Below are positions 8,150-17,172 of a stretch of 64,000 nucleotides of DNA, one piece after another. Below the pieces are notes generated by a model. That model did not search any database and was not told the origin of the DNA. It saw nothing but the letters and a program-made list of their open reading frames with translations. The first letter of the stretch is position 1; each line of letters starts with the position of its first letter. The DNA is from Pseudomonas sp. Z8(2022) (GTDB lineage Bacteria > Pseudomonadota > Gammaproteobacteria > Pseudomonadales > Pseudomonadaceae), in the NCBI RefSeq assembly GCF_025837155.1, contig NZ_CP107549.1, positions 4,216,001 to 4,280,000 of the forward strand. Reading direction: 5' to 3'. The position numbers were made by a program, and so were the translations under genes.

Positions 8150-9682
8150 ATGAACGAACTACTCGACGGCATCCTGCTCGTCTTCAATTTCCAGACCCTG
8201 CTGGTCATCCTCGTCGCCGCGATATTCGGCGTGTTCGTCGGCGCCATTCCGGGTTTGTCGGCCACCATGGCGGTAGCCCTGCTGGTGCCCATCACCTTCG
8301 CCATGGAGCCCACCGCCGCCATCGCCGCGATCATTACCACCTCGGCCATGGCCATCTTCGCCGGCGACATCCCCGGCACCTACCTGAACATTCCCGGCAC
8401 GCCGGCATCGGCCGCCTACGTCGGCGACTCCGCCGCGCTCGGGCGCATGGGGCGCGCGCGTGAGGCGCTGGGTCTGAACGTCGTCTGCTCGGTGATCGGC
8501 GGCCTGAGCGGCACCGTGGTGCTGGTGATGATTGCGCCGTCGCTGGCCGAGTTCGCGCTGAATTTCAGCTCCTTCGAATACTTCTGGCTGGCCGTGCTCG
8601 GCCTCGGCAGCGCGGTGTTCATTTCCACCGGCTCGGCAATCAAGGGTTTCCTGTCGCTGATGGTCGGCCTGCTGCTGGCCACGGTCGGCCTGGACCTGGT
8701 CACCGGCGCACCGCGCTTCACCTTCGACGTGCCTGACCTGATGGGCGGGATCAACTTCATCCCGGTGATGATCGGCTTCTTCGCCATGTACGAGGTGATG
8801 AAGCTCTACGGCCTGCGCAAGGAGCAGGGCGACAGCAGCGATGCCACCCAGCGCATCGCCCCGCAGCACGGCAGTGTGTTCGGCGAAGTGCCCAAGCACC
8901 TCAAGCGCTACTGGAAGAATGCCGTGCGCGGCAGCAGCCTGGGCGCCTTCATCGGCGCCTTGCCGGGCGCCGGCGCCGACATCGCTGCATGGATTTCCTA
9001 CGCGGTCAGCAAGAAGCGCTCGAAGACCCCCGAAGCCTACGGCAAGGGCCACGTTGAAGGCCTGGTTGACGCCGGCTCCGCGAACAACTCGGCAGTGGCC
9101 GGTGCCTGGGTACCGGCGCTGGTATTCGGCATCCCCGGTGACTCGATTACCGCCATCGTCATCGGCGTGCTGTACATGAAAGGCATGAACCCCGGCCCTA
9201 CCATCTTCATGGACAACAGCGCCATGGCCTATGGCCTGTTCACCGCCTTCTTCGTCGCCAACCTGATCCTGCTGCCGATCGGCTACCTGGCCATCCGCAG
9301 CGCGCACATCTTCGCCGTCACGCCGATGCGCGTGCTGATGCCGATCATCCTGTGCTTCTGCATCGTCGGCGCCTTCGCCATCAACAACAGCCTGACCGAT
9401 GTGTGGATCATGCTGGTCTGCGGCATCGTCGCCTACCTGATCGCCAATGCCGACTTTCCCATCGCCCCGGCGATTCTCGGCCTGGTGCTGGGCAACATCC
9501 TGGAAACCAACTTCATGACCTCGATGATCAAGGCCGACGGCAACCTGCTGGCCTTCATCGAACGGCCGATCAGCGCCTGCCTGGGCCTGCTCGTCGTGCT
9601 TATCGCCCTGTTCCCGCTGCTGGCCAGGTTGTGGCGCGCACGCGGCAACGCTCCCCTGGCCCCGAAGGAAGTCACCGAATGA
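8150..9682 (+). CDS. Tripartite tricarboxylate transporter permease (TctA family)
   Basis: 510 residues, the usual TctA length, with about 11-12 membrane segments. The N-terminal GVFVGAIPGLSATMAVALLVP and the internal GALPGAGADIAAWISY are the two duplicated TctA signature motifs, both intact. A GAGGT ribosome site precedes the ATG. The stop overlaps the start of the Ldh-family gene by four bases (ATGA), showing translational coupling of transport and oxidation of a hydroxy acid. Confidence 0.93.
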   Translation: MNELLDGILLVFNFQTLLVILVAAIFGVFVGAIPGLSATMAVALLVPITFAMEPTAAIAAIITTSAMAIFAGDIPGTYLNIPGTPASAAYVGDSAALGRMGRAREALGLNVVCSVIGGLSGTVVLVMIAPSLAEFALNFSSFEYFWLAVLGLGSAVFISTGSAIKGFLSLMVGLLLATVGLDLVTGAPRFTFDVPDLMGGINFIPVMIGFFAMYEVMKLYGLRKEQGDSSDATQRIAPQHGSVFGEVPKHLKRYWKNAVRGSSLGAFIGALPGAGADIAAWISYAVSKKRSKTPEAYGKGHVEGLVDAGSANNSAVAGAWVPALVFGIPGDSITAIVIGVLYMKGMNPGPTIFMDNSAMAYGLFTAFFVANLILLPIGYLAIRSAHIFAVTPMRVLMPIILCFCIVGAFAINNSLTDVWIMLVCGIVAYLIANADFPIAPAILGLVLGNILETNFMTSMIKADGNLLAFIERPISACLGLLVVLIALFPLLARLWRARGNAPLAPKEVTE

Positions 9683-10725
9683 GTCATATCGCTCCCGAAG
9701 CTCTTGAGCGCTTCGTCGAACAGCTGTTTCTCGATGCCAAGGTCAGCCCCGAAGTCGCCGCGGTGGTCAGCCGCGTACTGGTCGAAGGTGACCTGCTCGG
9801 CCACTACACCCACGGCGTGAAGCTGGCCCAGGGGTACCTCAAGGACCTGCGCAACGGACACGCCAAGGGCGATGCCGCGCATCTGCAGATCGTCCGTCAG
9901 ACTCCGGCGGCAGTGCTCTACGATGCCGACTACCTGCTCGGCCCCTATTGCGTGGAGAAGGCCCTGGACTTCACCGCCAAGGCCGCGCGCACCTTCGGCA
10001 TCGGCGTGGCCAGCATCCGCCGCTCGCACCATATCGCCTGCCTGGCCGCCTACCTGCAGCGCTATACCGACCAGGACCTGATTCCGCTGGTGTTGACCTC
10101 CGACCCGGCGGTAGCCTCGGTGGCGCCGCACGGTGGCCTCGACCCGGTATACACGCCGAACCCGCTGGGTATCGGCATCCCCACCGGGGAAAAGCCGATC
10201 CTGATCGACGTCAGCATGTCGACCATCACCAACGGCCTGGTCAACAAGACCCACCAAGCCGGCGGCCAGCTGGAGCATGCCGCGCTGATCGGTCCCGACG
10301 GCGTGCCGACCCGCGACACGGCCGCCTACTTCGGCACGCCGCAAGGTGCAATCCTGCCGCTGGGCAGCCTGGAGTTCGGCCACAAGGGCTTCGCTCTCGG
10401 CACCATGGTCGAGGCCCTGACCGCGGGCCTGGGCGGCTTTGGCCGCAAGGACGGGGTCAAGCAGTGGGGCGCCGCCGTCACCGTACTGACCTTTGACCCG
10501 GCCTTCTTCGGCGGCGTCGAGGAACTGAAAGCAGAGATGGACCACTTCGTCGGCGCCTGCCTGGACAGCCGCCCGCGCGTGGCCGGCCAGCCGGTGCGCA
10601 TGCCCGGTCATGCCGGCATCGCGCGCCGCGCCAGCGCCTTCGAACAGGGTCTGACGCTGCCGGACGACGTGCTCGCGGCGCTGCGCGGCGCTGCCAGCGA
10701 GGCCGGTCGCGACTGCCCATTCTGA
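9679..10725 (+). CDS. Ldh-family (malate/L-lactate/ureidoglycolate type) NAD(P)-dependent 2-hydroxyacid dehydrogenase
   Basis: 348 residues from the ATG that overlaps the tctA-like stop; the open frame to the left lies inside tctA and is not coding. Ldh_2 features are the SIRRSHHIACLAAY stretch (residues 112-126), the loop APHGGLDPVYTPNPLGIGIPT and DVSMSTITNG. These enzymes interconvert 2-hydroxy and 2-oxo acids such as malate, sulfolactate, ureidoglycolate or 2,3-diketogulonate. Coupling to a TTT transporter suggests it acts on the imported acid. Strong hairpin terminator after the stop. Substrate unknown. Confidence 0.85.
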   Translation: MSHIAPEALERFVEQLFLDAKVSPEVAAVVSRVLVEGDLLGHYTHGVKLAQGYLKDLRNGHAKGDAAHLQIVRQTPAAVLYDADYLLGPYCVEKALDFTAKAARTFGIGVASIRRSHHIACLAAYLQRYTDQDLIPLVLTSDPAVASVAPHGGLDPVYTPNPLGIGIPTGEKPILIDVSMSTITNGLVNKTHQAGGQLEHAALIGPDGVPTRDTAAYFGTPQGAILPLGSLEFGHKGFALGTMVEALTAGLGGFGRKDGVKQWGAAVTVLTFDPAFFGGVEELKAEMDHFVGACLDSRPRVAGQPVRMPGHAGIARRASAFEQGLTLPDDVLAALRGAASEAGRDCPF

Positions 10726-10745
10726 GAAGGCAGCTGCAGACAAGA

Positions 10746-10769
10746 GGGGCGCCAGGTGCGCCCCTTTTT
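10746..10769 (+). terminator. Rho-independent terminator of the tctCBA-ldh operon
   Basis: GGGGCGC / GCGCCCC stem with a five-base loop followed by five T residues, 20 bases after the dehydrogenase stop. Confidence 0.88.
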
Positions 10770-10821
10770 CATGGGCGATAAAAAGCAGCCGGGGATGGCG
10801 CTGCGATTGGCGAGGGGGGAA

Positions 10822-10866
10822 TAAAAAGCTGCCCCGTACCCTGATTCGTGGGGAGGTACGGGGCAG
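10822..10866 (-). terminator. Rho-independent terminator downstream of the FMN dehydrogenase gene
   Basis: Twelve-base perfect stem (CTGCCCCGTACC / GGTACGGGGCAG) with a T-run on the minus strand, just past the stop of the gene ending at 10876. Confidence 0.88.
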
Positions 10867-10875
10867 TTGGGAAAA

Positions 10876-12081
10876 CTAGCTGCGAATGCGCTCGGCCAGC
10901 GCACGCCAATGCGACGCGTGGATCAGGTCGGGGGTGAGCTCCTCCAGGCTGCTGCAGCCCAGCAGGCCCAGGGTGCGATCCAGTTCGGTGCGCAGGATAT
11001 CGATCGCGTGCGCCGCGCCAGGCCCCTTCCCGGCGGCCAGACCGTACAGACCGGCACGGCCGATCAGCACACCGCTCGCGCCCAGGAGCAGGGCCTTGGC
11101 GATGTCGCTGCCGCGGCGGAAGCCACCATCGAGGAAGAGCTCCATACGACCCTGGTTGATGCGCGCTACTTCCGGCAGCGTCTCCAGTGCGGAAACCGCG
11201 CCATCGAGCTGACGGCCGCCGTGGTTGGACAGCACCACGCCGTCGACGCCGTACTGCAACGCCAGGCGGGCATCGTCCGGGTGGATCATGCCCTTGACGA
11301 TCAGCTTGCCGCGCCAGATGTCACGCAACCAGGCGATGTCGTCCCAGCTCAGGGTCGGGTCGAGTTCCGCGGCCAGCGCGCTGGCCGCGCCCTTTACCGA
11401 ATCCTTGCCGGGTGGCAGCAGGTCGCCGAGGTTCTTGAAGCGCGGTACGCCATCGGGCACCAGCACATCCCAGATCCATTCAGGGTGACGCAGCACATCG
11501 AGGCGGTTGCGCAAGTCCAGCTGCAAGGGCTTGGCGTAGTTGCGCTTGTCCCACTCGCGGTTACCGAAGATGGCGCTGTCGGTGGTCACCACGATGGCTT
11601 CCAGGTTCAGCCGCTTGACCCGCTCAACCAGCTTGGCCACGTGGTCACGGGTTCGATAGAGGTAGATCTGCATCCAGGCGCGCACGCCTTCGACGGCGGC
11701 AATATCCTCGATCGAGGTGGTCGAGGCATTGCTCAGCACGAAGGGAATTCCGGCGTCAGCAGCGGCACGCGCCAGGTGCAGGTCGCCGTCACGGGTCAGC
11801 AGGCCATTGAAACCGGTCGGGCCGATCATGAACGGCAGCTGCGCGCTACGCCCGAAGAAGCTGCGCTCCAGGCTGCGCTGGCCGACGTCGCGCAGGGTGC
11901 GCGGCTGCAGGGTCACGCTTTCGAAGATCGAACGGTTGCGCTTGAGAGTGAATTCATCGTCCGCCCCGCCCTCGACGTACTCGAAGGAGAAGTTGGGCAG
12001 GCGTCGGCGGGCCATCTCGCGCAGCTCTTCGATATTCTGCGCACGACGAAAATCGCGCCCCGGATAAAGGCGTCGTTTCAT
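10876..12081 (-). CDS. FMN-dependent alpha-hydroxy acid dehydrogenase (LldD/mandelate dehydrogenase family)
   Basis: 401 residues with the full TIM-barrel of the FMN 2-hydroxyacid oxidase family. The active-site SNHGGRQLD carries the proton-abstracting His near residue 287, and the phosphate-binding DGGFRRGSD and IGRAGLYGL segments are intact. Such enzymes oxidise L-lactate, glycolate, mandelate or similar acids, passing electrons to the quinone pool or oxygen. Last gene of the run from the TRAP transporter to here. With the FAH-type hydrolase just upstream, it may oxidise the hydroxyacid released by that enzyme. Substrate not determined. Confidence 0.87.
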   Translation of the reverse strand: MKRRLYPGRDFRRAQNIEELREMARRRLPNFSFEYVEGGADDEFTLKRNRSIFESVTLQPRTLRDVGQRSLERSFFGRSAQLPFMIGPTGFNGLLTRDGDLHLARAAADAGIPFVLSNASTTSIEDIAAVEGVRAWMQIYLYRTRDHVAKLVERVKRLNLEAIVVTTDSAIFGNREWDKRNYAKPLQLDLRNRLDVLRHPEWIWDVLVPDGVPRFKNLGDLLPPGKDSVKGAASALAAELDPTLSWDDIAWLRDIWRGKLIVKGMIHPDDARLALQYGVDGVVLSNHGGRQLDGAVSALETLPEVARINQGRMELFLDGGFRRGSDIAKALLLGASGVLIGRAGLYGLAAGKGPGAAHAIDILRTELDRTLGLLGCSSLEELTPDLIHASHWRALAERIRS

Positions 12082-12143
12082 AGTCTGGTCTCTGTACTCG
12101 CGAATGACGGGCGGCCGCTGGCCGCCCTGCTTTCAGGCAGCGC

Positions 12144-12992
12144 CTAGCGACTCCAGGCCACCACGTCCTGGCGCTGCTCGCCGAGGCCGCTGATGCTCAA
12201 CTGCATGCGGTCGCCGGGCTTGAGGAACTGTGGCGGTTTCATCCCCGCGCCGACCCCGGGCGGGGTGCCGGTGCAAATCACGTCGCCCGGGTTGAGCGTC
12301 ATGAACTGGCTGATGTAGCTGACGATCTCGTCCACCGAGAAGATCATGGTGCGGGTGTTGCCCTGCTGGCGAATCTCTCCGTTCACGCTCAGTTGCAGAT
12401 CCAGGTCGCGCAGGTCGCCGACCTCGTCGGCGGTGACCAGCCACGGGCCGATGGGCGCGAAGGTGTCGCAGCCCTTGCCCTTGTCCCAGGAGCCGCCACG
12501 TTCGTGCTGGAAGGCCCGTTCGGAGACGTCGTTGACGATGCAATAGCCGGCGACATGATCCAGCGCCTGCTCGCGCTCGACATACTGCGCCTTGCGGCCG
12601 ATGACGATGCCCAGCTCCACTTCCCAGTCGGTCTTCTCCGAGCCGCGCGGGATGATCACCGCATCGTTCGGCCCGCAGATGGCGCTGGTGGCCTTCATGA
12701 ACAGCACCGGCTCGGTGGGCACCGGCAGGTTGGATTCCTTGGCGTGGTCGGCGTAGTTCAGGCCGACGCAGATCAGCTTGCCGATATGGGCGATGGGCGC
12801 GCCGATGCGCACGCCGGCCTCGACCTGCGGCAGGCTCAGCGGGTCAATGGCGCGCAGTTCATCGAGCGCCCGCGGATCGAGCATTCGTGGGCTGACATCG
12901 AGGATGTGCTGCGACAGGTCGCGCAGGCTGCCATCAGCGGCGACCAGCGCCGGTTTCTCCTGGCCCACCGGGCCATAGCGCAACAGTTTCAT
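12144..12992 (-). CDS. Fumarylacetoacetate hydrolase-family protein (possible 2,4-diketo-3-deoxy acid hydrolase)
   Basis: 282 residues beginning MKLLRYGPVG. The ATG overlaps the stop of the dehydrogenase gene upstream by four bases, so the long open extension is not used. Conserved FAH features include KLICVGLNYADHAKE, EVELGIVIG with metal-binding acidic residues, NDVSERAFQ, and VICTGTPPGVG. The closest functional group by length and pattern is the ureidoglycolate lyase/2,4-diketo-3-deoxy-L-fuconate hydrolase branch, which splits diketo acids into pyruvate plus a 2-hydroxyacid. That reaction would fit the neighbouring dehydrogenase and FMN enzyme, but this is inference. Confidence 0.82.
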   Translation of the reverse strand: MKLLRYGPVGQEKPALVAADGSLRDLSQHILDVSPRMLDPRALDELRAIDPLSLPQVEAGVRIGAPIAHIGKLICVGLNYADHAKESNLPVPTEPVLFMKATSAICGPNDAVIIPRGSEKTDWEVELGIVIGRKAQYVEREQALDHVAGYCIVNDVSERAFQHERGGSWDKGKGCDTFAPIGPWLVTADEVGDLRDLDLQLSVNGEIRQQGNTRTMIFSVDEIVSYISQFMTLNPGDVICTGTPPGVGAGMKPPQFLKPGDRMQLSISGLGEQRQDVVAWSR

Positions 12993-13909
12993 GCCTTGTT
13001 CTCCGGCTGCTCGGCGCGCACGCGGACGCCGTTGATCTCGCCGAGCACGTCGAACAGGCGCGGCACGTATTTGTCGCCGTGGCCGAGCATCTTGGCCAGC
13101 ATGAAGGTCTGGTACACCGCATCGGAAACCATGCCGGTGGTCGGCGTCAGCTTGGTCAGCTCGGTGTAATAGCGCATGTCCTTCTCGCAGTTGGCCAGGG
13201 CGAACTGCTGGCCCGAATCGTCGCCGTGCAGGACGTAGGGAATGATCCGCTCGAAGGTGCGGCTGTAGCCGCCGCTCATGCTGCAGATCTCGGCGAATGC
13301 GGCCAGGTCGATGCCGTTCTTCGCGGCCGTGCAGAAGGCTTCGGCGAGGATGGTGGCATTGCCCTGGGAGATGAAGTTGTGGATCACCTTGGCCTTGTGC
13401 CCGGAGCCCAGCGGGCCGAGGTGATGGATGGTTTCGGAGAAGCACTCGAGCACTGGGCGCACCTTGTCGAGCACCTCGGCATCGCCGCCGGCGAGCACAT
13501 TGAGGCGACCGGCCACGGCATCCTTGGGCGTGCGGTTGACCGGCGTATCGAGGTAATGACCGCCGGCAGCCGTGACCTGCGCCGCCAGCTCGGCGGTGCG
13601 GTTGGGATCACCGGTGCTGCAGTCGACGACGGTCTGGCCGGGGCGCAGGCCAGCGAGAATACCGGTCTCGCCGGCCAGGGTACGGGCGACTTCGGCAGTG
13701 CCCGGCAGGCACAGCAGCACGATGTCGACGGCGCGGGTCAACTCGGCGGCATTGGCGTACTCGCGTGCCCCCTTGCTCACCAGATCCTCGACCGGCTGAC
13801 GATTGCGGTGCGCCATCACCCCGAGGGCGAAGCCCTTCTTCTGGATATTGGCGGCCATGGCGTGCCCCATCAGCCCGAGGCCGATGAAGCCGACAGTGAG
13901 AGCGGTCAT
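12989..13909 (-). CDS. NAD(P)-dependent beta-hydroxyacid dehydrogenase family oxidoreductase
   Basis: 306 residues. N-terminal Rossmann fold with FIGLGLMGHAMAANI (residues 8-22), substrate-loop VDCSTGDPNRT near 95-105, and the catalytic Lys in GSGHKAKVIHN (about residue 174). These are the three signatures of the 3-hydroxyisobutyrate/tartronate semialdehyde/phosphogluconate dehydrogenase family. It is translationally coupled to the FAH-family hydrolase and follows the TRAP transporter genes on the same strand. The TRAP-UxaA neighbourhood suggests a keto-deoxy sugar acid or tartronate semialdehyde as substrate; the sequence does not decide. Confidence 0.85.
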   Translation of the reverse strand: MTALTVGFIGLGLMGHAMAANIQKKGFALGVMAHRNRQPVEDLVSKGAREYANAAELTRAVDIVLLCLPGTAEVARTLAGETGILAGLRPGQTVVDCSTGDPNRTAELAAQVTAAGGHYLDTPVNRTPKDAVAGRLNVLAGGDAEVLDKVRPVLECFSETIHHLGPLGSGHKAKVIHNFISQGNATILAEAFCTAAKNGIDLAAFAEICSMSGGYSRTFERIIPYVLHGDDSGQQFALANCEKDMRYYTELTKLTPTTGMVSDAVYQTFMLAKMLGHGDKYVPRLFDVLGEINGVRVRAEQPENKA

Positions 13910-13975
13910 AAGTGTTCCACCTTGCGTATGGATACAGCGGCCGGCGCCCGTGCGACGGCCGACTGCGGGTAGGGA

Positions 13976-14998
13976 TTACTGAACGGCGCGAACCTTGGCG
14001 ATCTCCGCGTTCATTTCGGCCATCAGCTCGGGGCCGTACTCGGCCACCAGCTTCTCGACAGCCGGGCGAACCTGTTCGCGCATGCGCTCGATTTCCTCCG
14101 GAGCGACTTCATTGATCTGCATGCCGTGCTTGGCCAGCGCCTCACGCGAACTTACCGCCATCTCGCGAGATACCTTGCGCTCGTAGGCCTGGGCTTCCAG
14201 GGACGCACTGCGCACCAGTTCACGCTCGGTTTCGTTGAGCTTGTCCCAGGTGCGCTTGCTGAAGATCGCCACCAGCGGGTCGTAGAAGTGACCGGTCAGC
14301 GACAGGTACTTCTGCACTTCGTAGAACTTCGAGGTCTCGATGGCTGCCAGCGGATTCTCCTGGCCATCGACGGTGCGGGTTTCCATCGCGGTGTACAGCT
14401 CGGTGAACGACAGCGGCACGACGTTGGCGCCCAGCGCGCGGAACGATTCGATGGCGGTCGGGATCTGCTGCAGGCGTAGCTTCAGGCCCTTGATGTCTTC
14501 GAACTTGGTCACTGGATGCTTGCTGTTGGTGACATGACGGAAGCCGTGGTCCCAGTAGCCCAGGCCGACGATTCCGTGCGGTTCCAGCTTGGTCAGCAGG
14601 TTCTGCCCGGCCGGGCCGTCGAGTACGGCGTCGACTTCGTCGGTGGTCTGGAACAGGAACGGCAGGCCATACAGCGCAAAGCCCTTCTCGAGGCCGGAGA
14701 GCAGGCCCGGGGTGACCAGGGTCATGTCGACGGTGCCGCCCTGGACAGAAGAAATCACCTGCGCATCGCCGCCGAGGGTGCCGCTGGCGAAGACCATCAC
14801 CTTCATCTTGCCGCCGCTCTTTTCCTTGACGATTTCGGCGAACTTCTGCGCGCCCAGACCGTGCGGGTGATCCTTGGCCTGCACGAAGGCGATCTTGAAG
14901 TTGTGGCGATTGATCTCATCGGCCTGGGCATGGGCGGCCGACAGCAGCATCGCGGAGGCGCACAGCAGCGAGGTCAGAGCCTTGGGAATGAATGTCAT
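13976..14998 (-). CDS. TRAP transporter periplasmic substrate-binding protein (DctP family)
   Basis: 340 residues with a Sec signal peptide (cleavage near AAHAQA-DEI) and the DctP-type fold: GLKLRLQQIPTAIESFRALGANVVPLSFTELYTAMETRTVDGQENP contains the conserved Arg-rich ligand loop and the VDGQENP signature. The start has an AGAGGA ribosome site. It is the extracytoplasmic receptor for the DctM/DctQ pair encoded upstream in the same operon. Receptors of this kind bind C4-dicarboxylates or sugar acids such as galactonate or galactarate; the adjacent UxaA-type dehydratase favours a sugar acid. Confidence 0.92.
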   Translation of the reverse strand: MTFIPKALTSLLCASAMLLSAAHAQADEINRHNFKIAFVQAKDHPHGLGAQKFAEIVKEKSGGKMKVMVFASGTLGGDAQVISSVQGGTVDMTLVTPGLLSGLEKGFALYGLPFLFQTTDEVDAVLDGPAGQNLLTKLEPHGIVGLGYWDHGFRHVTNSKHPVTKFEDIKGLKLRLQQIPTAIESFRALGANVVPLSFTELYTAMETRTVDGQENPLAAIETSKFYEVQKYLSLTGHFYDPLVAIFSKRTWDKLNETERELVRSASLEAQAYERKVSREMAVSSREALAKHGMQINEVAPEEIERMREQVRPAVEKLVAEYGPELMAEMNAEIAKVRAVQ

Positions 14999-15097
14999 CA
15001 GATAGTCCTCTTGTTTTTATACGTGCCGTTACCGGCATGGATGGGGGCGAAAGCCCTGGCACCGACCATCAGGTGATGGCCGGCACGATATCTGGGG

Positions 15098-16378
15098 TCA
15101 GTACAACCACTGCGCCGGGACCAGCAACAGCTGCGGAAAGACCAGCAACAGGCCGATAATCAGCAACTCGGCCAGCAGGAACGGCAGTACGCCGCGCGCC
15201 GTAGCCAGGAAGTCGATCTTGGAAACCCCGGCGACCACGTTGAGCACCAGGCCGACCGGTGGCGTGATGAGGCCGATGGCGCAGGTCATGACGAAGATCA
15301 CGCCGAAGTAGATCGGGTCGATGCCAGCCTCTACCGCCACCGGCATCATTACCGGCGCCAGGATCAGGATGATCGGCGACATGTCCATGGCCATGCCGAT
15401 CACCACGATGATGGCGACAATCAGCAGCATCAGCAGACGCGGGCTGTCCATCAGCGGCTCCAGCACTTCGACGACCGAGCTGGGCAGGTCGGCGACGGTG
15501 ATCATCCAGGCCGCCACCATGGCCGAGGCCACCAGGAACATCACCATCGCCGTGGTCAGCACGGAGGACACCAGCACCTGATACATGCTTTTCCAGGTCA
15601 GCTCGCGGTAGATCACCAGCGACACGAACAGCGCGTAGACCGCTGCCACCACACCGGCCTCGGTGGGGGTAAAGACACCGGCACGCAGGCCGACCAGGAT
15701 GATCACCGGCAGCAGCAGCGCCCAGACACCTTCATAGAAGGCCTTGACCACTTCCTTGAACGGCGCGCGCGGGCGGGTGATCAGGGTCTCGCGGTTGGAA
15801 ACCAGGTACCAGGCAACGCACAGCGAGACGCCCATCATCAGCCCGGGCGCAATGCCGGCCAGGAACAATTTGGTGATCGACACGTTGGCCGCCACGCCGA
15901 ACAGAATCAGCCCGATCGACGGCGGCAGAACCGGGGCGATGATGCCGGAGGCGGCGACCAGGCCTGCCGAGGTGGCGCGGTCGTGGCCGACCTTGACCAT
16001 CATCGGCACCAGCAGCGCGGCCAGGGCAGCCGCATCGGCAGCGGCCGAACCAGACAGGCTGGCCAGCACGCAGGCGGCGAGGATGGTGACATAGCCTAGG
16101 CCGCCCTTGATGTGGCCGACCAGCGCGACCGCCATATTGACGATGCGCTTGGACAGGCCGCCGGCATTCATCAGTTCGCCGGCCAGCATGAAGAAGGGCA
16201 CAGCCATCAGCGGGAAGCTGTCGGCGCCGTTGATCAGACCCTGGGCGACGATCTGCGCATCGAACAGATCCAGGTGAACCATCATGGCCAGGGCGCAAAG
16301 GATCAGCGCGTAGGAAATCGGTACGCCAATCGCCATGGCGCCCAGCAGGGATAACACGAAAATCGCGATGATGATCAT
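15098..16378 (-). CDS. TRAP transporter large permease (DctM family)
   Basis: 426 residues, about 12 membrane segments, sodium-coupled transporter subunit. Typical DctM segments are seen, for example FPLMAVPFFMLAGELMNAGG and ASGIIAPVLPPSIGLILFG, the two glycine-rich motifs near the transport site. The ATG at 16378 is preceded by GGAG seven bases away; a GTG one codon earlier is possible. Lies between the receptor and small-subunit genes. This is a standard P-Q-M set read in the order Q, M, P on the minus strand. Confidence 0.93.
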   Translation of the reverse strand: MIIIAIFVLSLLGAMAIGVPISYALILCALAMMVHLDLFDAQIVAQGLINGADSFPLMAVPFFMLAGELMNAGGLSKRIVNMAVALVGHIKGGLGYVTILAACVLASLSGSAAADAAALAALLVPMMVKVGHDRATSAGLVAASGIIAPVLPPSIGLILFGVAANVSITKLFLAGIAPGLMMGVSLCVAWYLVSNRETLITRPRAPFKEVVKAFYEGVWALLLPVIILVGLRAGVFTPTEAGVVAAVYALFVSLVIYRELTWKSMYQVLVSSVLTTAMVMFLVASAMVAAWMITVADLPSSVVEVLEPLMDSPRLLMLLIVAIIVVIGMAMDMSPIILILAPVMMPVAVEAGIDPIYFGVIFVMTCAIGLITPPVGLVLNVVAGVSKIDFLATARGVLPFLLAELLIIGLLLVFPQLLLVPAQWLY

Positions 16379-16440
16379 CACATCACTCCGTTCTTATTAT
16401 GGGGAGCGCACCGCCCGCGGCAATGCAGGCCAGCGGGCGT

Positions 16441-16944
16441 CTACAGATGGCTCTCGGTGGCAAGGTCCGGGCGATGGATCTCGCCCCCCAACGCCAGTCG
16501 CGCGATCTCGTAGAGGTGAATGACGCAGGCCGACAGGCCGAAGAACACCCCCGCCCCGTAGAACAGCCCCATGGACCAACCCGTCACGGGTGAAGGGACC
16601 TGCATGTTGATTTGCGCCTGCTGCCAGCTGCCCCACAAGAACAGACCCGAGCAGGCCAGCATGAGCAGTTGGGAAAGAATCAGACAGCCGCGCTCGCCCC
16701 AGGCCGGCATTGCCCGCAGAGCCAGGTCGACGCCCATATGGCCACGCTCGCGCAGAAGGACCACCGCGCCGAGGAAGGTCAGCCAGACGAAGGCCCAGCG
16801 CGAAATTTCTTCGGACACCAGGATGCTTTCGTTGAAGGCATAACGCAGTACGACGTTGCCGAACACCATCACCACCATGGTGACCAGACAGATGATCCCC
16901 AGCACCTTGAGCAGGGTGAAATAACCGTCAACGAGCCTACGCAT
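16441..16944 (-). CDS. TRAP transporter small permease (DctQ family)
   Basis: 167 residues with four hydrophobic helices and the typical RWAFVWLTFLGAVVLLRERGHMGVD segment of DctQ proteins. The ATG at 16944 has a perfect AGGAGG seven bases upstream, so it is preferred over the open extension to 16977. First gene of the TRAP-oxidoreductase-FAH-FMN run, divergent from the UxaA-type gene, with a shared upstream region that contains a candidate GntR operator. Confidence 0.9.
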   Translation of the reverse strand: MRRLVDGYFTLLKVLGIICLVTMVVMVFGNVVLRYAFNESILVSEEISRWAFVWLTFLGAVVLLRERGHMGVDLALRAMPAWGERGCLILSQLLMLACSGLFLWGSWQQAQINMQVPSPVTGWSMGLFYGAGVFFGLSACVIHLYEIARLALGGEIHRPDLATESHL

Positions 16945-17105
16945 GGGGCAAGCCTCCTGAAGAGCGGACAGGGGCAAACGGAAGGGAAAAGGGCAGATCG
17001 TCGACGTGCCCTGAGAGATGGGAACAAGCCATCAGCAAAGCCTCACATTGTTGTTTTTGTGCGCTGCCGGGCAGCTATGTGGCGAAGACACTAACATCGG
17101 AAATT

Positions 17106-17119
17106 ATTGCGCGCAATGT
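17106..17119. promoter_or_regulatory. Candidate operator of the neighbouring GntR regulator
   Basis: A perfect 12-base palindrome ATTGCGCGCAAT followed by GT, between the divergent dctQ-like and uxaA-like genes. A near-identical TTGCGTGCAATGT lies upstream of the gntR gene at 19937-19949. The matching pair at the two promoters that this regulator would be expected to control is the evidence; no binding data. Confidence 0.5.
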
Positions 17120-17172
17120 TCATTTTTGTCAGTATCGGTGCCAGTCGCTCACAACAACAACGAGAACGTGCC

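Noticed and set aside
9352..9678. N-terminal extension of the Ldh-family protein
   Set aside because: It lies within tctA in another frame; the ATG at 9679 with the ATGA overlap is the natural start.
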